From positions 62,001-126,000 of the forward strand of contig CALKHP010000006.1 in assembly GCA_937988775.1 (NCBI GenBank): a DNA stretch of 64,000 nt, in the 5' to 3' direction. The notes beneath the pieces are model-generated. The model worked only from the letters and a program-made list of their open reading frames with translations, was not told the DNA's origin and made no database searches. Below are positions 40,537 through 49,713 of the stretch, one piece after another. The DNA comes from an uncultured Alphaproteobacteria bacterium (GTDB lineage Bacteria > Pseudomonadota > Alphaproteobacteria > Rhizobiales > Beijerinckiaceae). Positions within the stretch are counted from its first letter, which is position 1, and each line of letters opens with the position of its first letter. The position numbers were made by a program, and so were the translations under genes.

Positions 40537-40612
40537 GCAAGCCAGCTCTGCGACGGGCTGGCTTGCAGAAGAACGGCGAATGCGGGCGCTGGCCGGTTGG
40601 AACCCGGCCAGC
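40537..40612 (-). other. Two stem-loops between ctaD and ctaB
   Basis: Stem GCAAGCCAGC/GCTGGCTTGC (40537-40566, ten-base loop) and stem GCTGGCCGG/CCGGCCAGC (40588-40612) occupy the gap after the ctaD stop. Neither is followed by a T-run. They may protect or process the ctaD message and lower expression of the assembly genes. Confidence 0.55.
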
Positions 40613-40622
40613 ACCCGTGTTG

Positions 40623-42239
40623 TCAGTGGCCGCCGGTGATGCGCGGCAGGGTCTCGTACTGGTGGAACGGCGGCGGCGACGACAAGGTCCATTCCAGCGT
40701 CATCGCGCCCTCGCCCCACGGGTTGTCGCCGGCCTTCTGCTTGCGCACGAAGGCGACGATCACGCCGGCGAAGAACACCAGAAGGCCGGTGGCGAAGATA
40801 TAGGCGCCAATCGACGAAATCCGGTTCCACGGCCCGAAGGCGGCCGGGTAATCCACATAGTGGCGCGGCATGCCGGCAAGACCGAGGAAGTGCTGCGGGA
40901 AGAACAGCACGTTCGCGCCGACGAAGGCGATCCAGAAGTGAATCCGGCCGTAAATGTCGGGGATGACATAGCCGGTGAACTTCGGGAACCAGTAGTACCA
41001 GCCGGCGAAGATCGAGAACACCGCACCGAGCGACAGCACGTAATGGAAATGCGCCACCACGTAATAGGTGTTGTGCAGGTTGCGGTCGGCTGCGGCATTG
41101 GCGAGCACCACGCCGGTCACGCCGCCGACGGTGAACAGGAAGATGAAGCCCATCGCCCACAGCATCGGCGCCTTGAAGCGGATCGAGCCGCCCCACATCG
41201 TCGCGATCCAGGAGAAGATCTTGATGCCGGTCGGCACCGCGATCACCATTGAGGCGAACTCGAAATATTCCTGCGTCGCCAGCGAGATGCCCGAGGTGAA
41301 CATGTGGTGCGCCCACACCACGAAGCCGACCAGGCCGATCGCCACCATGGCATAGGCCATGCCGAGATAGCCGAAGATCGGCTTCTTCGAGAAGGTCGAG
41401 ACGATGTGGCTGACCATGCCGAAGCCCGGCAGGATCATGATGTAGACCTCGGGGTGGCCGAAGAACCAGAACAGGTGCTGGTACAGGATCGGGTCACCGC
41501 CGCCGGCCGGATCGAAGAAGGTCGTGCCGAAGTTGCGGTCGGTCAGCAGCATGGTGATGGCGCCGGCCAGAACCGGCAGCGACAGCAGCAGCAGGAAGGC
41601 CGTGACCAGCACCGACCACGCGAACAGCGGCATCTTGTGCATGGTCATGCCGGGGGCACGCATGTTCAAGATCGTGGTGATGAAGTTGATGGCGCCGAGA
41701 ATCGACGAGGCGCCCGCCAGATGCAGCGACAGGATCGCGAAATCCTCCGCCGGTCCGGGGTGTCCGCTCGTGCAGAGCGGCGCATACTGCGTCCAGCCGC
41801 AGCCCATGCCGTCCGCTCCTGGCGCGCCCTCGACGAAGAACGAGATCAGCAGCAGGCTGAACGAGGCCGGCAGGAGCCAGAACGAAATGTTGTTCATGCG
41901 CGGGAAGGCCATGTCCGGCGCGCCGATCATCAGCGGCACCATCCAGTTGCCGAACCCGCCGATCATCGCCGGCATGATCACGAAGAAGATCATGATCAGG
42001 CCATGGCCGGTGACGACGACGTTATAGACCTGCGGATCGGTGAAGAACTGCATGCCCGGCTCTTGAAGCTCGAGCCGCATCAGGATCGACAGGGCGCCGC
42101 CGATCAGGCCGGCGCACAGCGCGAACACCAGGTACATCGTGCCGATGTCCTTGTGGTTCGTCGAAAACACATAGCGCCGCCAGCCTGTCGGGTGGGGATG
42201 CGCGGCATGAGGGTCGTTAGCGGTGGTTGCGGAAGCCAT
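40623..42239 (-). CDS. ctaD: Cytochrome c oxidase subunit I
   Basis: The catalytic subunit of aa3 oxidase, 538 residues and twelve helices. It begins MASATTANDPHAAHPHPTGW. Ligand-bearing blocks are visible: VVTGHGLIMIFFVIMP (low-spin heme His), LFWFFGHPEVYIMILPGFGM (CuB His and the crosslinked Tyr), VWAHHMFTSG (CuB His pair) and YYVVAHFHYVLSLG (heme a3 and a His). It follows coxB by 32 bases. It reduces oxygen and pumps protons at the inner membrane. Confidence 0.97.
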   Translation of the reverse strand: MASATTANDPHAAHPHPTGWRRYVFSTNHKDIGTMYLVFALCAGLIGGALSILMRLELQEPGMQFFTDPQVYNVVVTGHGLIMIFFVIMPAMIGGFGNWMVPLMIGAPDMAFPRMNNISFWLLPASFSLLLISFFVEGAPGADGMGCGWTQYAPLCTSGHPGPAEDFAILSLHLAGASSILGAINFITTILNMRAPGMTMHKMPLFAWSVLVTAFLLLLSLPVLAGAITMLLTDRNFGTTFFDPAGGGDPILYQHLFWFFGHPEVYIMILPGFGMVSHIVSTFSKKPIFGYLGMAYAMVAIGLVGFVVWAHHMFTSGISLATQEYFEFASMVIAVPTGIKIFSWIATMWGGSIRFKAPMLWAMGFIFLFTVGGVTGVVLANAAADRNLHNTYYVVAHFHYVLSLGAVFSIFAGWYYWFPKFTGYVIPDIYGRIHFWIAFVGANVLFFPQHFLGLAGMPRHYVDYPAAFGPWNRISSIGAYIFATGLLVFFAGVIVAFVRKQKAGDNPWGEGAMTLEWTLSSPPPFHQYETLPRITGGH

Positions 42240-42271
42240 CGTGGGTTCCTTTCACGTTCTTCGAATAAGGA

Positions 42272-43159
42272 TTATTGCGCGGCGGCGTTGGTGGCGACGC
42301 GGGTCGACCCGCTGATCGCCGCGAATTTCTGCTTCGCCTGGGCGACCCAAGCGGCATATTTCGCATCGCTGACCGCGCGAATCGCGATCGGCATGAACGC
42401 ATGGTTCTTGCCGCAAAGCCGCGAGCACTGGCCGAAGAACACGCCTTCACGGTCGGCCTTGAACCAGGTTTCGTTCAGGCGTCCGGGCACCGCATCCTTG
42501 CGGAAGCCGAGCGAGGGGACGGAGAAGGAGTGGATCACGTCGGCCGCGGTGATCTGGAGCCGGATGACCTTGTTGACGGGCACGACGATCTCGTTATCGA
42601 CCGCGAGCAGGTGCGGCACTTCCTCGGGCTTGACCTTGCCGCTGTCGATGGCGGCCGTGCGGTCCTTGTCCTCGAGGAGCAGGGCGTCGAACTTGAAGCC
42701 GGTCGCCTTCTCCGGATACTCGACGCCCCAGTACCACTGGTTGCCGGTGATCTTGATGGTCACGTCGGAGGGCGGGATGATTTCCTGATGGCGCAGCAGC
42801 CGGAAGGACGGGATCGCGATAATCACCAGCACCAGCACCGGGATCACCGTCCACAGCACCTCGATGGTCGAGTTGTGCGAGATCCGCGACGGGACGGGGT
42901 TGGACTTCTCGTTGAAGCGCACCACGACGATGACCATCAGCACCAGGACGAGCAGACAGATCAAGCCGGTCACGACGAGCAGGAAGTCGTGGAAGTTGTA
43001 GATTTCCTCGGCAATGGTCGATGCAGGCGTCTGCATCGTCATTTCCCACGGGTGGGGCTGTCCGATCGGTTCGGCCGCCGCTGCGCCCATCGACCACAAA
43101 GCCGTCGTCGCCAAAACAGCCAGCCCGGCCGTCCATCTGGTCAAGGCATTCTCGCCCAT
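42272..43159 (-). CDS. coxB: Cytochrome c oxidase subunit II
   Basis: A 295-residue protein carrying the CuA centre. The ATG at 43159 is preferred over the one at 43192 because GAGGAG lies directly upstream. A signal peptide (MGENALTRWTAGLAVLATTA to about residue 30) precedes two helices. The CuA ligands are in VIHSFSVPSLG (His) and FFGQCSRLCGKNHAFMPI (two Cys, His, Met). It is the first gene of the oxidase operon and accepts electrons from cytochrome c. Confidence 0.96.
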   Translation of the reverse strand: MGENALTRWTAGLAVLATTALWSMGAAAAEPIGQPHPWEMTMQTPASTIAEEIYNFHDFLLVVTGLICLLVLVLMVIVVVRFNEKSNPVPSRISHNSTIEVLWTVIPVLVLVIIAIPSFRLLRHQEIIPPSDVTIKITGNQWYWGVEYPEKATGFKFDALLLEDKDRTAAIDSGKVKPEEVPHLLAVDNEIVVPVNKVIRLQITAADVIHSFSVPSLGFRKDAVPGRLNETWFKADREGVFFGQCSRLCGKNHAFMPIAIRAVSDAKYAAWVAQAKQKFAAISGSTRVATNAAAQ

Positions 43160-43227
43160 CGTCTGCTCCTCGCGTGGGAAAGCGCCGGTCACCCGACCCG
43201 CCTCTCCTTTGTGCCACTATTGCCCAC

Positions 43228-43256
43228 GTATCACCACAAGCCTGTCTTATGTGCAA
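43228..43256 (-). promoter_or_regulatory. Predicted promoter of the cox operon
   Basis: On the minus strand TTGCAC (43251-43256) and TGATAC (43228-43233) are separated by 17 bases. This would start transcription about 60 bases upstream of coxB. Confidence 0.45.
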
Positions 43257-43349
43257 CCGATGCGCGCTCGGAATTGTGCGTCATAATCGCCCGAAGCGTG
43301 TTTTGCGGCGGCGCTGCAACGTTTTTGCCCCGATGGCGCGCCAAGTTCC

Positions 43350-44012
43350 TTGACAGGATTCAGGCCTTTGCTACGCGGAACGCGCGCTTTCGGCGACGGA
43401 GCCGGTCGCGACTCGGTCTTTGGGAGTATCGGTTCTTTGGCAGCAACCATCGGGTTCGCCCCGCACGATCGCCGCTCCCGCCTTCGCCGCGGCATCCTTG
43501 GCCTGGTGGCGCTCGTCGCCTGCATGGTTGGCCTCGCCTCGCAGGCCAGCGCGCAGGGCGTCACCAAGGCGACCTTCCATGACTGGCAGTTGCGCTGCGA
43601 TACGCCGCCCGGCGCCAGCGCGGAACAGTGCATTCTCTATCAGAACGTCGCCGACGAGCAGCGCCCCGACGTGAATATCGTCGTCGTGGTCATCAAGGTC
43701 TCCGATCCGGCGGGCAAGGACGACAAGGGCCAGATGCCGCGCAAGACCCTGCTGCGCGTCATTGCGCCGCTCGGCGTGCTGCTGCCGCGCGGCCTCGGCC
43801 TGAAGATCGACGACAAGGAGGTCGGCTCGACCGGCTTCGCGCGCTGCCTGACCAATGGCTGCGTCGCCGAGGTCGAACTCGACCAGCCGCTCATCGAGCA
43901 GCTTTCCAAGGGAAAAACCGCGACCTTCATCATTTTTCAAAGCGAGAACGAGGGCCGCGGCCTGCCGCTGAACCTCGCCGGCTTCGCCGAGGGGCTCGGG
44001 CAGCTGAAATAG
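43350..44012 (+). CDS. Invasion-associated locus B (IalB) family protein
   Basis: A protein of up to 220 residues, with a signal peptide ending LASQASAQG and a mature IalB domain. Conserved blocks are FHDWQLRCDTPPG, EQCILYQNVADE, PLGVLLPRGLGLKIDD and GFARCLTNGCVAEVELDQPL; four cysteines suggest two disulfides. The start is uncertain: TTG 43350 gives a long N-terminus before the signal helix, while TTG 43437 gives a more usual one. IalB-like proteins are periplasmic and of unclear role outside Bartonella. It is divergent from the cox operon. Confidence 0.85.
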   Translation: MTGFRPLLRGTRAFGDGAGRDSVFGSIGSLAATIGFAPHDRRSRLRRGILGLVALVACMVGLASQASAQGVTKATFHDWQLRCDTPPGASAEQCILYQNVADEQRPDVNIVVVVIKVSDPAGKDDKGQMPRKTLLRVIAPLGVLLPRGLGLKIDDKEVGSTGFARCLTNGCVAEVELDQPLIEQLSKGKTATFIIFQSENEGRGLPLNLAGFAEGLGQLK

Positions 44013-44103
44013 CTTCGCGCGGCGGTTGCCGGCGGGCTGTGACTTGAATTGACACGGCCGATGTGCGTTTTGTGCACGGGACATACGGAAACGGGAAGCG
44101 GAT

Positions 44104-44742
44104 ATGGCCGTGGTGACAACTGGCTTGCGTATTTTGGCCCTGGTGGCGGCGGTCTCGGTCGCTGGCTGCAGCACGCTCACGGGCGGCGATTCCGACAATG
44201 AGCCGGCGGGCTCCAAGGCGCAGTTCTGGCGCAACACCTTCGTGTTCGGCGCCTCGGAGCCACCACCCATCGTCAAGCCCGACGAGGAATCGCGCCGCAT
44301 GAGCTGCCCCGCCATTTCGATTCTCGACGGCACGGCGGCCTATCGCGTCGGCGGCAATGACGGGTCGAACCAATCGGTCAGCTACCAGGCCTCCGTGGTG
44401 CAGTATGCGCGCGAATGCCGCGTCGAGGGCAACACGCTTTATATGCGCGTCGGCGTCGAGGGCCGCCTGCTGCTCGGGCCGCAGGGCAAGCCCGGCACCT
44501 TCTCGATCCCGGTGCGCATCGCGGTCAAGGATGGCGACCACGCCGCCTATTCGACCGCCACGCGCGTCAGCGTCACCGTGCCGGCCGGCGAGGACCAGGC
44601 AAGCTTCAGCCATGTCCAGGACGGTATCGCGCTGCCGATCGACGCGCGCGATCCGGGCGATCGCTATCAGGTGCTCGTCGGCTTCGACCCGAGCGCGGGC
44701 GCGCCCGCCCACCGCGCCAAGCGCAGCCGGCACCGGCGCTGA
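44104..44742 (+). CDS. Conserved lipoprotein of unknown function
   Basis: A 212-residue protein with a lipoprotein signal peptide (ILALVAAVSVAGCSTLTGGD; lipobox Cys about residue 22). A hydrophilic stretch, then two cysteines (MSCPAISILDG and ARECRVEG), and a beta-rich region with GVEGRLLLGPQGKPGTFSIP. The tail is Lys/Arg/His-rich. Similar lipoproteins are found in Hyphomicrobiales without assigned role. A TTGACA at 44049-44054 may belong to its promoter. It is upstream of the glycine riboswitch and ends before it. Confidence 0.8.
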   Translation: MAVVTTGLRILALVAAVSVAGCSTLTGGDSDNEPAGSKAQFWRNTFVFGASEPPPIVKPDEESRRMSCPAISILDGTAAYRVGGNDGSNQSVSYQASVVQYARECRVEGNTLYMRVGVEGRLLLGPQGKPGTFSIPVRIAVKDGDHAAYSTATRVSVTVPAGEDQASFSHVQDGIALPIDARDPGDRYQVLVGFDPSAGAPAHRAKRSRHRR

Positions 44743-44770
44743 TTCTTCTGGGCGAACCGGCGAAGGCGCG

Positions 44771-44799
44771 TTGACTCTTCGCCGGCCGCCTGCGAGACA
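44771..44799 (+). promoter_or_regulatory. Predicted promoter of the glycine riboswitch/gcv operon
   Basis: TTGACT (44771-44776) is followed after 17 bases by GAGACA (44794-44799). The -35 element is good and the -10 poor. Its place 15 bases before the first aptamer supports it. Confidence 0.35.
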
Positions 44800-44813
44800 A
44801 ATCAACGTCAGAT

Positions 44814-45018
44814 GATCCCTGCGGGAGAGACCGGCTTCGCGCCGGAGCCGAAGGCGCAACCGCCCCGGAAACGCTCAGGCAAAAGGACCGCTTGGGGGAT
44901 GACGCTCTGGAAAGCAGGCACGGGGCAACCTGTGCCTCACCGACGGAGTAAGCGGGTCGTCGCGCCGTGGCGCGCCGGGTTCCCCCGTGAAATCTCTCAG
45001 GTTCCGTGACAGAGGGGG
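44814..45018 (+). ncRNA. Tandem glycine riboswitch
   Basis: Two successive glycine aptamers precede gcvT. The first (about 44814-44898) shows GCGGGAGAGACC, the GCCGAAGGCGCAACCGCCCC-like core and the AAACGCTCAGGCAAAAGGACC stretch typical of the class. The second (about 44900-45018) shows CTCTGGAAAGC, CACCGACGGAGTAAGC and AATCTCTCAGGTTCCGTGACAGAG-like elements. The class binds glycine and turns on the glycine cleavage genes. A GC-rich segment and a TTTTTT (45031-45036) downstream may form the expression platform. Confidence 0.93.
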
Positions 45019-45082
45019 CGCCGCAGGGGCTTTTTTCGGCCTCGATGCGGTGCGCCCACTCGTTATTCGGAAAGCCTGGCCG

Positions 45083-46222
45083 ATGGATCCCACCGACCGC
45101 CCTCTGCAGCACACGCCGCTCCACGCCGCCCATGTCGCGGCCGGTGCCCGCATGGTGCCGTTCGCCGGCTATGACATGCCGGTGCAATACCCGCTCGGCG
45201 TGCTCGGCGAGCATCTGTGGACGCGCGAGCAGGCCGGCCTGTTCGACGTTTCGCATATGGGCCAGGCTTTCGTCATCGGCCCGGACTGGGAGACGACGGC
45301 GTGCGCCATCGAGGCGCTCGTGCCGGCCGATATCCTCAATCTCAAGCCGGGTTATCAGCGCTATTCGCAGCTTCTCGACGAGAATGGCGGCATTCTCGAC
45401 GATCTGATGGTGACGCGCTCCAATTACCAGGGCTGCGAGGGCTGGGCCTATCTCGTCGTCAACGCCGCCTGCAAGGAAACGGATTTTCCGCATATCGCAG
45501 CGCGTCTGCCGGCGGGCGTCACCTTGAAGCGCGCCGACGATCTCGCGCTGCTCGCCCTGCAGGGGCCGGCCGCCGTCGCCGTGCTTGAGAAGCTCGTGCC
45601 CGGTATCGGCGATCTCGGCTTCATGCAGTTCCGGGCCTTGAAGGTCGATGGCGCGCATTATCATATCACGCGCTGCGGCTATACCGGCGAGGACGGTTTC
45701 GAGATTTGCGTCGCGGCCAAGGATGTCGTCGCGCTGTGGGAGCGCCTGCTTGGCGATGAGCGCGTCAAGCCGATCGGCCTGGGAGCGCGCGATTCGCTGC
45801 GCCTCGAAGCCGGGCTCTGCCTGTACGGCCACGATATCGATACCGGCACCAGCCCGATCGAGGCCGGGCTCAACTGGTCGATCCAGAAGCGCCGCCGCGA
45901 GGAGGGCGGCTTTCCGGGTGCGAGCCGCATCCAACGCGAGTTGAGGGACGGCGCCGGTCGCCTGCGCGTCGGCATCCGCCCCGAAGGCCGCCAGCCCGCG
46001 CGCGAGGGCGCGGACATCATGGCCGACGGCCGCAAGGTCGGCACCGTCACCTCTGGCGGTTTCGGCCCGAGCGTCAACGGGCCGGTCGCCATGGGCTATG
46101 TCGAGCGTGGTTTCGCCAGCGAGGGCCAGAAGCTGACGCTGATGGTGCGCGGCAAGGAACTCGCCGCCACGGTCGCTGCCCTGCCGTTCACCCCGCACCG
46201 CTATGCGCGGACGAAATCCTGA
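45083..46222 (+). CDS. gcvT: Aminomethyltransferase (glycine cleavage T protein)
   Basis: GcvT releases ammonia and passes the one-carbon unit from the H protein to tetrahydrofolate. ATG 45083 gives MDPTDRPLQHTPLHAAHVAA and 379 residues; the open frame upstream is riboswitch. Conserved blocks are MVPFAGYDMPVQYPLGVLGE, LFDVSHMGQ, GCEGWAYLVVNAACKE, ITRCGYTGEDGFEI and ARDSLRLEAGLCLYGHDID. It is the first gene of the glycine-regulated operon. Confidence 0.96.
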   Translation: MDPTDRPLQHTPLHAAHVAAGARMVPFAGYDMPVQYPLGVLGEHLWTREQAGLFDVSHMGQAFVIGPDWETTACAIEALVPADILNLKPGYQRYSQLLDENGGILDDLMVTRSNYQGCEGWAYLVVNAACKETDFPHIAARLPAGVTLKRADDLALLALQGPAAVAVLEKLVPGIGDLGFMQFRALKVDGAHYHITRCGYTGEDGFEICVAAKDVVALWERLLGDERVKPIGLGARDSLRLEAGLCLYGHDIDTGTSPIEAGLNWSIQKRRREEGGFPGASRIQRELRDGAGRLRVGIRPEGRQPAREGADIMADGRKVGTVTSGGFGPSVNGPVAMGYVERGFASEGQKLTLMVRGKELAATVAALPFTPHRYARTKS

Positions 46223-46258
46223 TCTCTCAACCTGCCGTCGCCAACGAGGACCAATCCC

Positions 46259-46633
46259 ATGACGACCCTCTACACCAAGGACCATGAATACCTCAGCATC
46301 GACGGCGATACCGCCACCGTCGGCATCACCGATTACGCGCAGAACTCGCTCGGCGACGTGGTGTTCGTCGAGTTGCCGGCCGTTGGCAAGCAGTTGACCA
46401 AGGGTGGCGATGCCGCCGTGGTCGAGAGCGTCAAGGCGGCGAGCGACGTCTACGCGCCGATCAGCGGCGAGGTCGTCGCGGTCAATGACAAGCTGCCCGA
46501 TGCGCCCGGCACCATCAACGAGGACCCGGCCGGCGCCGGCTGGTTCTTCAAGATCAGGATCAAGGACAAGGCCGAACTCGACGGCCTGATGGACGAGGCC
46601 GCCTATCAGGCTTTCGTCGCCGAACTCGGCTGA
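46259..46633 (+). CDS. gcvH: Glycine cleavage H protein
   Basis: A 124-residue lipoylated carrier shuttling the aminomethyl group between P and T proteins. The lipoyl lysine is in VVESVKAASDVYAPISGEV (Lys about residue 60). YTKDHEYLSIDGDTATVGIT at the start and LVDEAAYQAFVAEL-like MDEAAYQAFVAELG at the end are standard. It lies 36 bases after gcvT and 23 before gcvPA. Confidence 0.97.
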   Translation: MTTLYTKDHEYLSIDGDTATVGITDYAQNSLGDVVFVELPAVGKQLTKGGDAAVVESVKAASDVYAPISGEVVAVNDKLPDAPGTINEDPAGAGWFFKIRIKDKAELDGLMDEAAYQAFVAELG

Positions 46634-46656
46634 GCCGAACCGTTCAGGAGCCCCCC

Positions 46657-48003
46657 ATGCGTTATCTCCCCTTATCCGAGGCCGATCGCGGCGCCATGCT
46701 GGCGAAGATCGGCGTTGGCGGCATCGACGAATTGTTTGCCGACATTCCGTCCGACAAGCTGCTCAAGGGCCTGATCGGCGACCTGCCGCGCGCCAAGGGC
46801 GAGTTGGAGGTCGAGCGCCTGCTTGGCCGCATGGCGGCCAAGAACGTCGCCGCCGGCTCGGTGCCGTTCTTCGTCGGTGCCGGCGCCTACAAGCACCATG
46901 TGCCGGCGACCGTCGATCACGTCATCCAGCGCTCCGAGTTCCTGACCAGCTACACGCCGTACCAGCCGGAAATCGCGCAGGGCACGCTGCAATACCTGTT
47001 CGAATTCCAGACCCAGGTCGCGCTGCTCACCGGCATGGAGGTCGCCAACGCCTCGATGTATGACGGCTCGACCGGCACCGCCGAGGCCGTGCTGATGGCG
47101 CATCGCGTCACGCGCCGCCGCAAGGCGGTGCTGTCGGGTGGGCTGCATCCGCATTACCGCGCTGTCGTCGAGACGGTGTCGGGCATGGCGGGCGACGCCG
47201 TCACCGCGCTGCCGCCGGATGTGCGCGCGGCGGAAGATCTCGCCGCCGCGATCGATGGCGAGACGAGCTGTCTCGTGGTGCAGACGCCGGACGTCTACGG
47301 CAACCTGCGCGACCTGACCCCGCTTGCTGCCGCCTGCGAGGCCAAGGGCGTGCTGCTCATCGCCGTGTTCACCGAGGCGACGGCGCTCGGCGCCATTACA
47401 TCGCCCGGCCAGATGGGCGCCGATATCGTCGTCGGCGAGGGCCAGTCGATTGGCAACGGCCTGAATTTCGGCGGCCCCTATGTCGGCCTGTTCGCCTGCA
47501 AGCAGAAATACCTGCGCCAGATGCCCGGACGCCTGTGCGGCGAGACCGTCGATGCCGAGGGCAAGCGCGGCTTCGTGTTGACGCTGTCGACGCGCGAGCA
47601 GCATATCCGGCGCGACAAGGCGACCTCCAACATCTGCACCAATTCGGGGCTGTGCTGCCTCGCCTTCACCATCCATCTCGCGTTGCTCGGCGAGGCCGGC
47701 TTGCGCCGTGTCGCCGCGATCTGCCACGCCAATGCCGTGCAACTGGCCGACCAGTTGGCGGGCGTGAAGGGCGTGAAAGTGCTGAACGAGACGTTTTTCA
47801 ACGAATTCACGCTCGAACTGCCGGGCGATGCCGCCGCGATCGTCGAGAAACTGGCCGCCAGGGGCGTGCTGGCCGGCGTGCCGGTCTCGCGCCTCGAACC
47901 CGGCCACCCCGAACTCGCCAACCTGCTGCTCGTCGCGAGCACCGAAGTGAACACCGACGAAGATCGTGCAAGCTTCGTCGCCGCTTTGAAGGAAGTGCTG
48001 TGA
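46657..48003 (+). CDS. gcvPA: Glycine dehydrogenase (decarboxylating) subunit 1
   Basis: The 448-residue N-terminal half of the P protein, encoded separately here as in many bacteria. Conserved segments are MRYLPLSEADRGAMLAKIGV, FVGAGAYKHHVPATVDHVIQ, TSYTPYQPEIAQGTLQYLFE, MYDGSTGTAEAVLMAHRVTR and ICTNSGLCCLAF. It lacks the PLP lysine, which lies in subunit 2. Its stop overlaps the gcvPB start (TGATG). Confidence 0.97.
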   Translation: MRYLPLSEADRGAMLAKIGVGGIDELFADIPSDKLLKGLIGDLPRAKGELEVERLLGRMAAKNVAAGSVPFFVGAGAYKHHVPATVDHVIQRSEFLTSYTPYQPEIAQGTLQYLFEFQTQVALLTGMEVANASMYDGSTGTAEAVLMAHRVTRRRKAVLSGGLHPHYRAVVETVSGMAGDAVTALPPDVRAAEDLAAAIDGETSCLVVQTPDVYGNLRDLTPLAAACEAKGVLLIAVFTEATALGAITSPGQMGADIVVGEGQSIGNGLNFGGPYVGLFACKQKYLRQMPGRLCGETVDAEGKRGFVLTLSTREQHIRRDKATSNICTNSGLCCLAFTIHLALLGEAGLRRVAAICHANAVQLADQLAGVKGVKVLNETFFNEFTLELPGDAAAIVEKLAARGVLAGVPVSRLEPGHPELANLLLVASTEVNTDEDRASFVAALKEVL

Positions 48004-49565
48004 TGCTGAACAATCAGGGCCGCCCGACGCAGGCCGGCGAGGCGGGTGCCGCCACCCACAACACCTTCACCGGCAATCGCGGGCTCCAGATCGAGGAAGC
48101 GCTGCTGTTCGAGGTCGGCCGCGCGGAAACCACCGGCGTCGATTTCCCCGCGCCGCCTGCCGTCAAGTCCCGTCTCGGCGGGCTGGCGCGCGACGCGGCG
48201 ATCGGCCTCGTCGGCCTGTCGGAGCCGGAAACGATGCGCCACTACGTGCGCCTGAGCCAGAAGAATTACGGCATCGATTCGGGGCTTTTCCCGCTCGGCT
48301 CGTGCACGATGAAGCACAATCCGCGCCTCAACGAGAAGATGGCGCGGCTGCCGGGCTTTGGCGACGTGCATCCGCTGCAACCGCTTTCGACGGTCAAGGG
48401 CGCGCTGGAGCTGATGGAAGAACTCGGCCGCTGGCTCAAGGTGCTGACCGGCATGCCGGCCGTGGCGCTGAGCACCAAGGCCGGCGCGCATGGCGAACTA
48501 TGCGGCATGATGGCGATCAAGGCCGCCATCGCCGCGCGCGGCGAGCAGGACACCCGCACCGTGGTGCTGGTGCCCGATTCCGCCCATGGCACCAATCCGG
48601 CGACCGCCGCGCTGATCGGCTTCACCATCAAGACGGTGCCGGCGCGCGCCGATGGCACCGTCGATCCGGCTGCCGTGGCGGCGCTGACCGGTCCGGACAC
48701 GGCGGCGATCATGCTGACCAACCCGAACACCTGCGGCCTGTTCGAGAAGGATGTCGTGGCCATTGCCGAGGCGGTCCATGCGGCCGGCGGCTATTTCTAC
48801 TGCGACGGCGCCAATTTCAACGCCATCGTCGGCAAGGCCAGGCCCGGCGAACTCGGCGTCGATGCCATGCATATCAACCTGCACAAGACGTTCTCGACGC
48901 CCCATGGCGGCGGCGGGCCGGGCGCTGGCCCGGTCGTGCTGTCCGAGCGCCTGGCGGCCTTCGCGCCGGTGCCCTACACGGTCGTCACCGCCGATGGCGT
49001 GCGGCTGGTCGAGGATGCCGCCGAAAACGGCTCCTTCGGTCGCATCACCGCCTTCCATGGCCAGATGGGCATGTATGTGCGCGCCCTCAGCTTCATGCTG
49101 AGCCATGGCGCCGACGGGCTGCGGCAGGCCTCGGAGGATGCGGTGCTCAACGCCAACTACATCCGCGCCGGCCTGTCCGACCTGATGTCGCAGCCGTTTG
49201 GCGACCGCGCCTGCATGCATGAGGTGCTGTTCGACGATAGCTGGCTCAAGGATACCGGCGTCACCACGCTCGATTTCGCCAAGGCGATGATCGACGAGGG
49301 TTACCATCCGATGACGATGTATTTCCCGCTCGTCGTGCATGGCGCGATGCTGATCGAGCCAACCGAGAGCGAATCGAAGGCGAGCCTCGACCTGTTCATC
49401 ATGACGTTGCGCGACCTCGCCTTCGCGGCCAAGCGCGGCGACAGCGAGCGCTTCTCCGGCGCGCCCTATCTCGCGCCGCGCCGCCGGCTCGACGAGACGC
49501 GCGCCGCGCGTGCTCCCGTGCTGCGCTGGACACCGCCGAAGCCGCTGTCGCTGGCGGCGGAATAG
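48003..49565 (+). CDS. gcvPB: Glycine dehydrogenase (decarboxylating) subunit 2
   Basis: The 520-residue C-terminal half of the P protein. ATG 48003 overlaps the gcvPA stop. SGLFPLGSCTMKHNPRLNEK and the PLP-binding HINLHKTFSTPHGGGGPGAG (Lys about residue 297) are clear, with MLTNPNTCGLFEKDV and AHGTNPATAALIGF. Together with gcvPA it decarboxylates glycine and loads the lipoyl arm of gcvH. It is the last gene of the operon. Confidence 0.97.
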   Translation: MLNNQGRPTQAGEAGAATHNTFTGNRGLQIEEALLFEVGRAETTGVDFPAPPAVKSRLGGLARDAAIGLVGLSEPETMRHYVRLSQKNYGIDSGLFPLGSCTMKHNPRLNEKMARLPGFGDVHPLQPLSTVKGALELMEELGRWLKVLTGMPAVALSTKAGAHGELCGMMAIKAAIAARGEQDTRTVVLVPDSAHGTNPATAALIGFTIKTVPARADGTVDPAAVAALTGPDTAAIMLTNPNTCGLFEKDVVAIAEAVHAAGGYFYCDGANFNAIVGKARPGELGVDAMHINLHKTFSTPHGGGGPGAGPVVLSERLAAFAPVPYTVVTADGVRLVEDAAENGSFGRITAFHGQMGMYVRALSFMLSHGADGLRQASEDAVLNANYIRAGLSDLMSQPFGDRACMHEVLFDDSWLKDTGVTTLDFAKAMIDEGYHPMTMYFPLVVHGAMLIEPTESESKASLDLFIMTLRDLAFAAKRGDSERFSGAPYLAPRRRLDETRAARAPVLRWTPPKPLSLAAE

Positions 49566-49605
49566 GGGGAGCTTACTCCTACTGGAACCTCTCCCGGCCC
49601 TTGGC

Positions 49606-49691
49606 GTCATTCCCGCGCAGGCGGGAATCCAGAACCGCTGGCGCTCTCGACTCCTGGATTCCCGATCGCGCTAACGCGCGTCGGGAATGAC
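49606..49691. repeat. GTCATTCCCG-type long palindromic repeat, copy 2 (reversed)
   Basis: The element runs from GTCATTCCCGCGCAGGCGGG to CGGGAATGAC with an internal TCCAGA/TCCTGGA pair. It lies between convergent gcvPB and the sigma factor gene and may help end transcription of both. Confidence 0.8.
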
Positions 49692-49713
49692 ATGGGAGAG
49701 GCCCGACCCCTTG

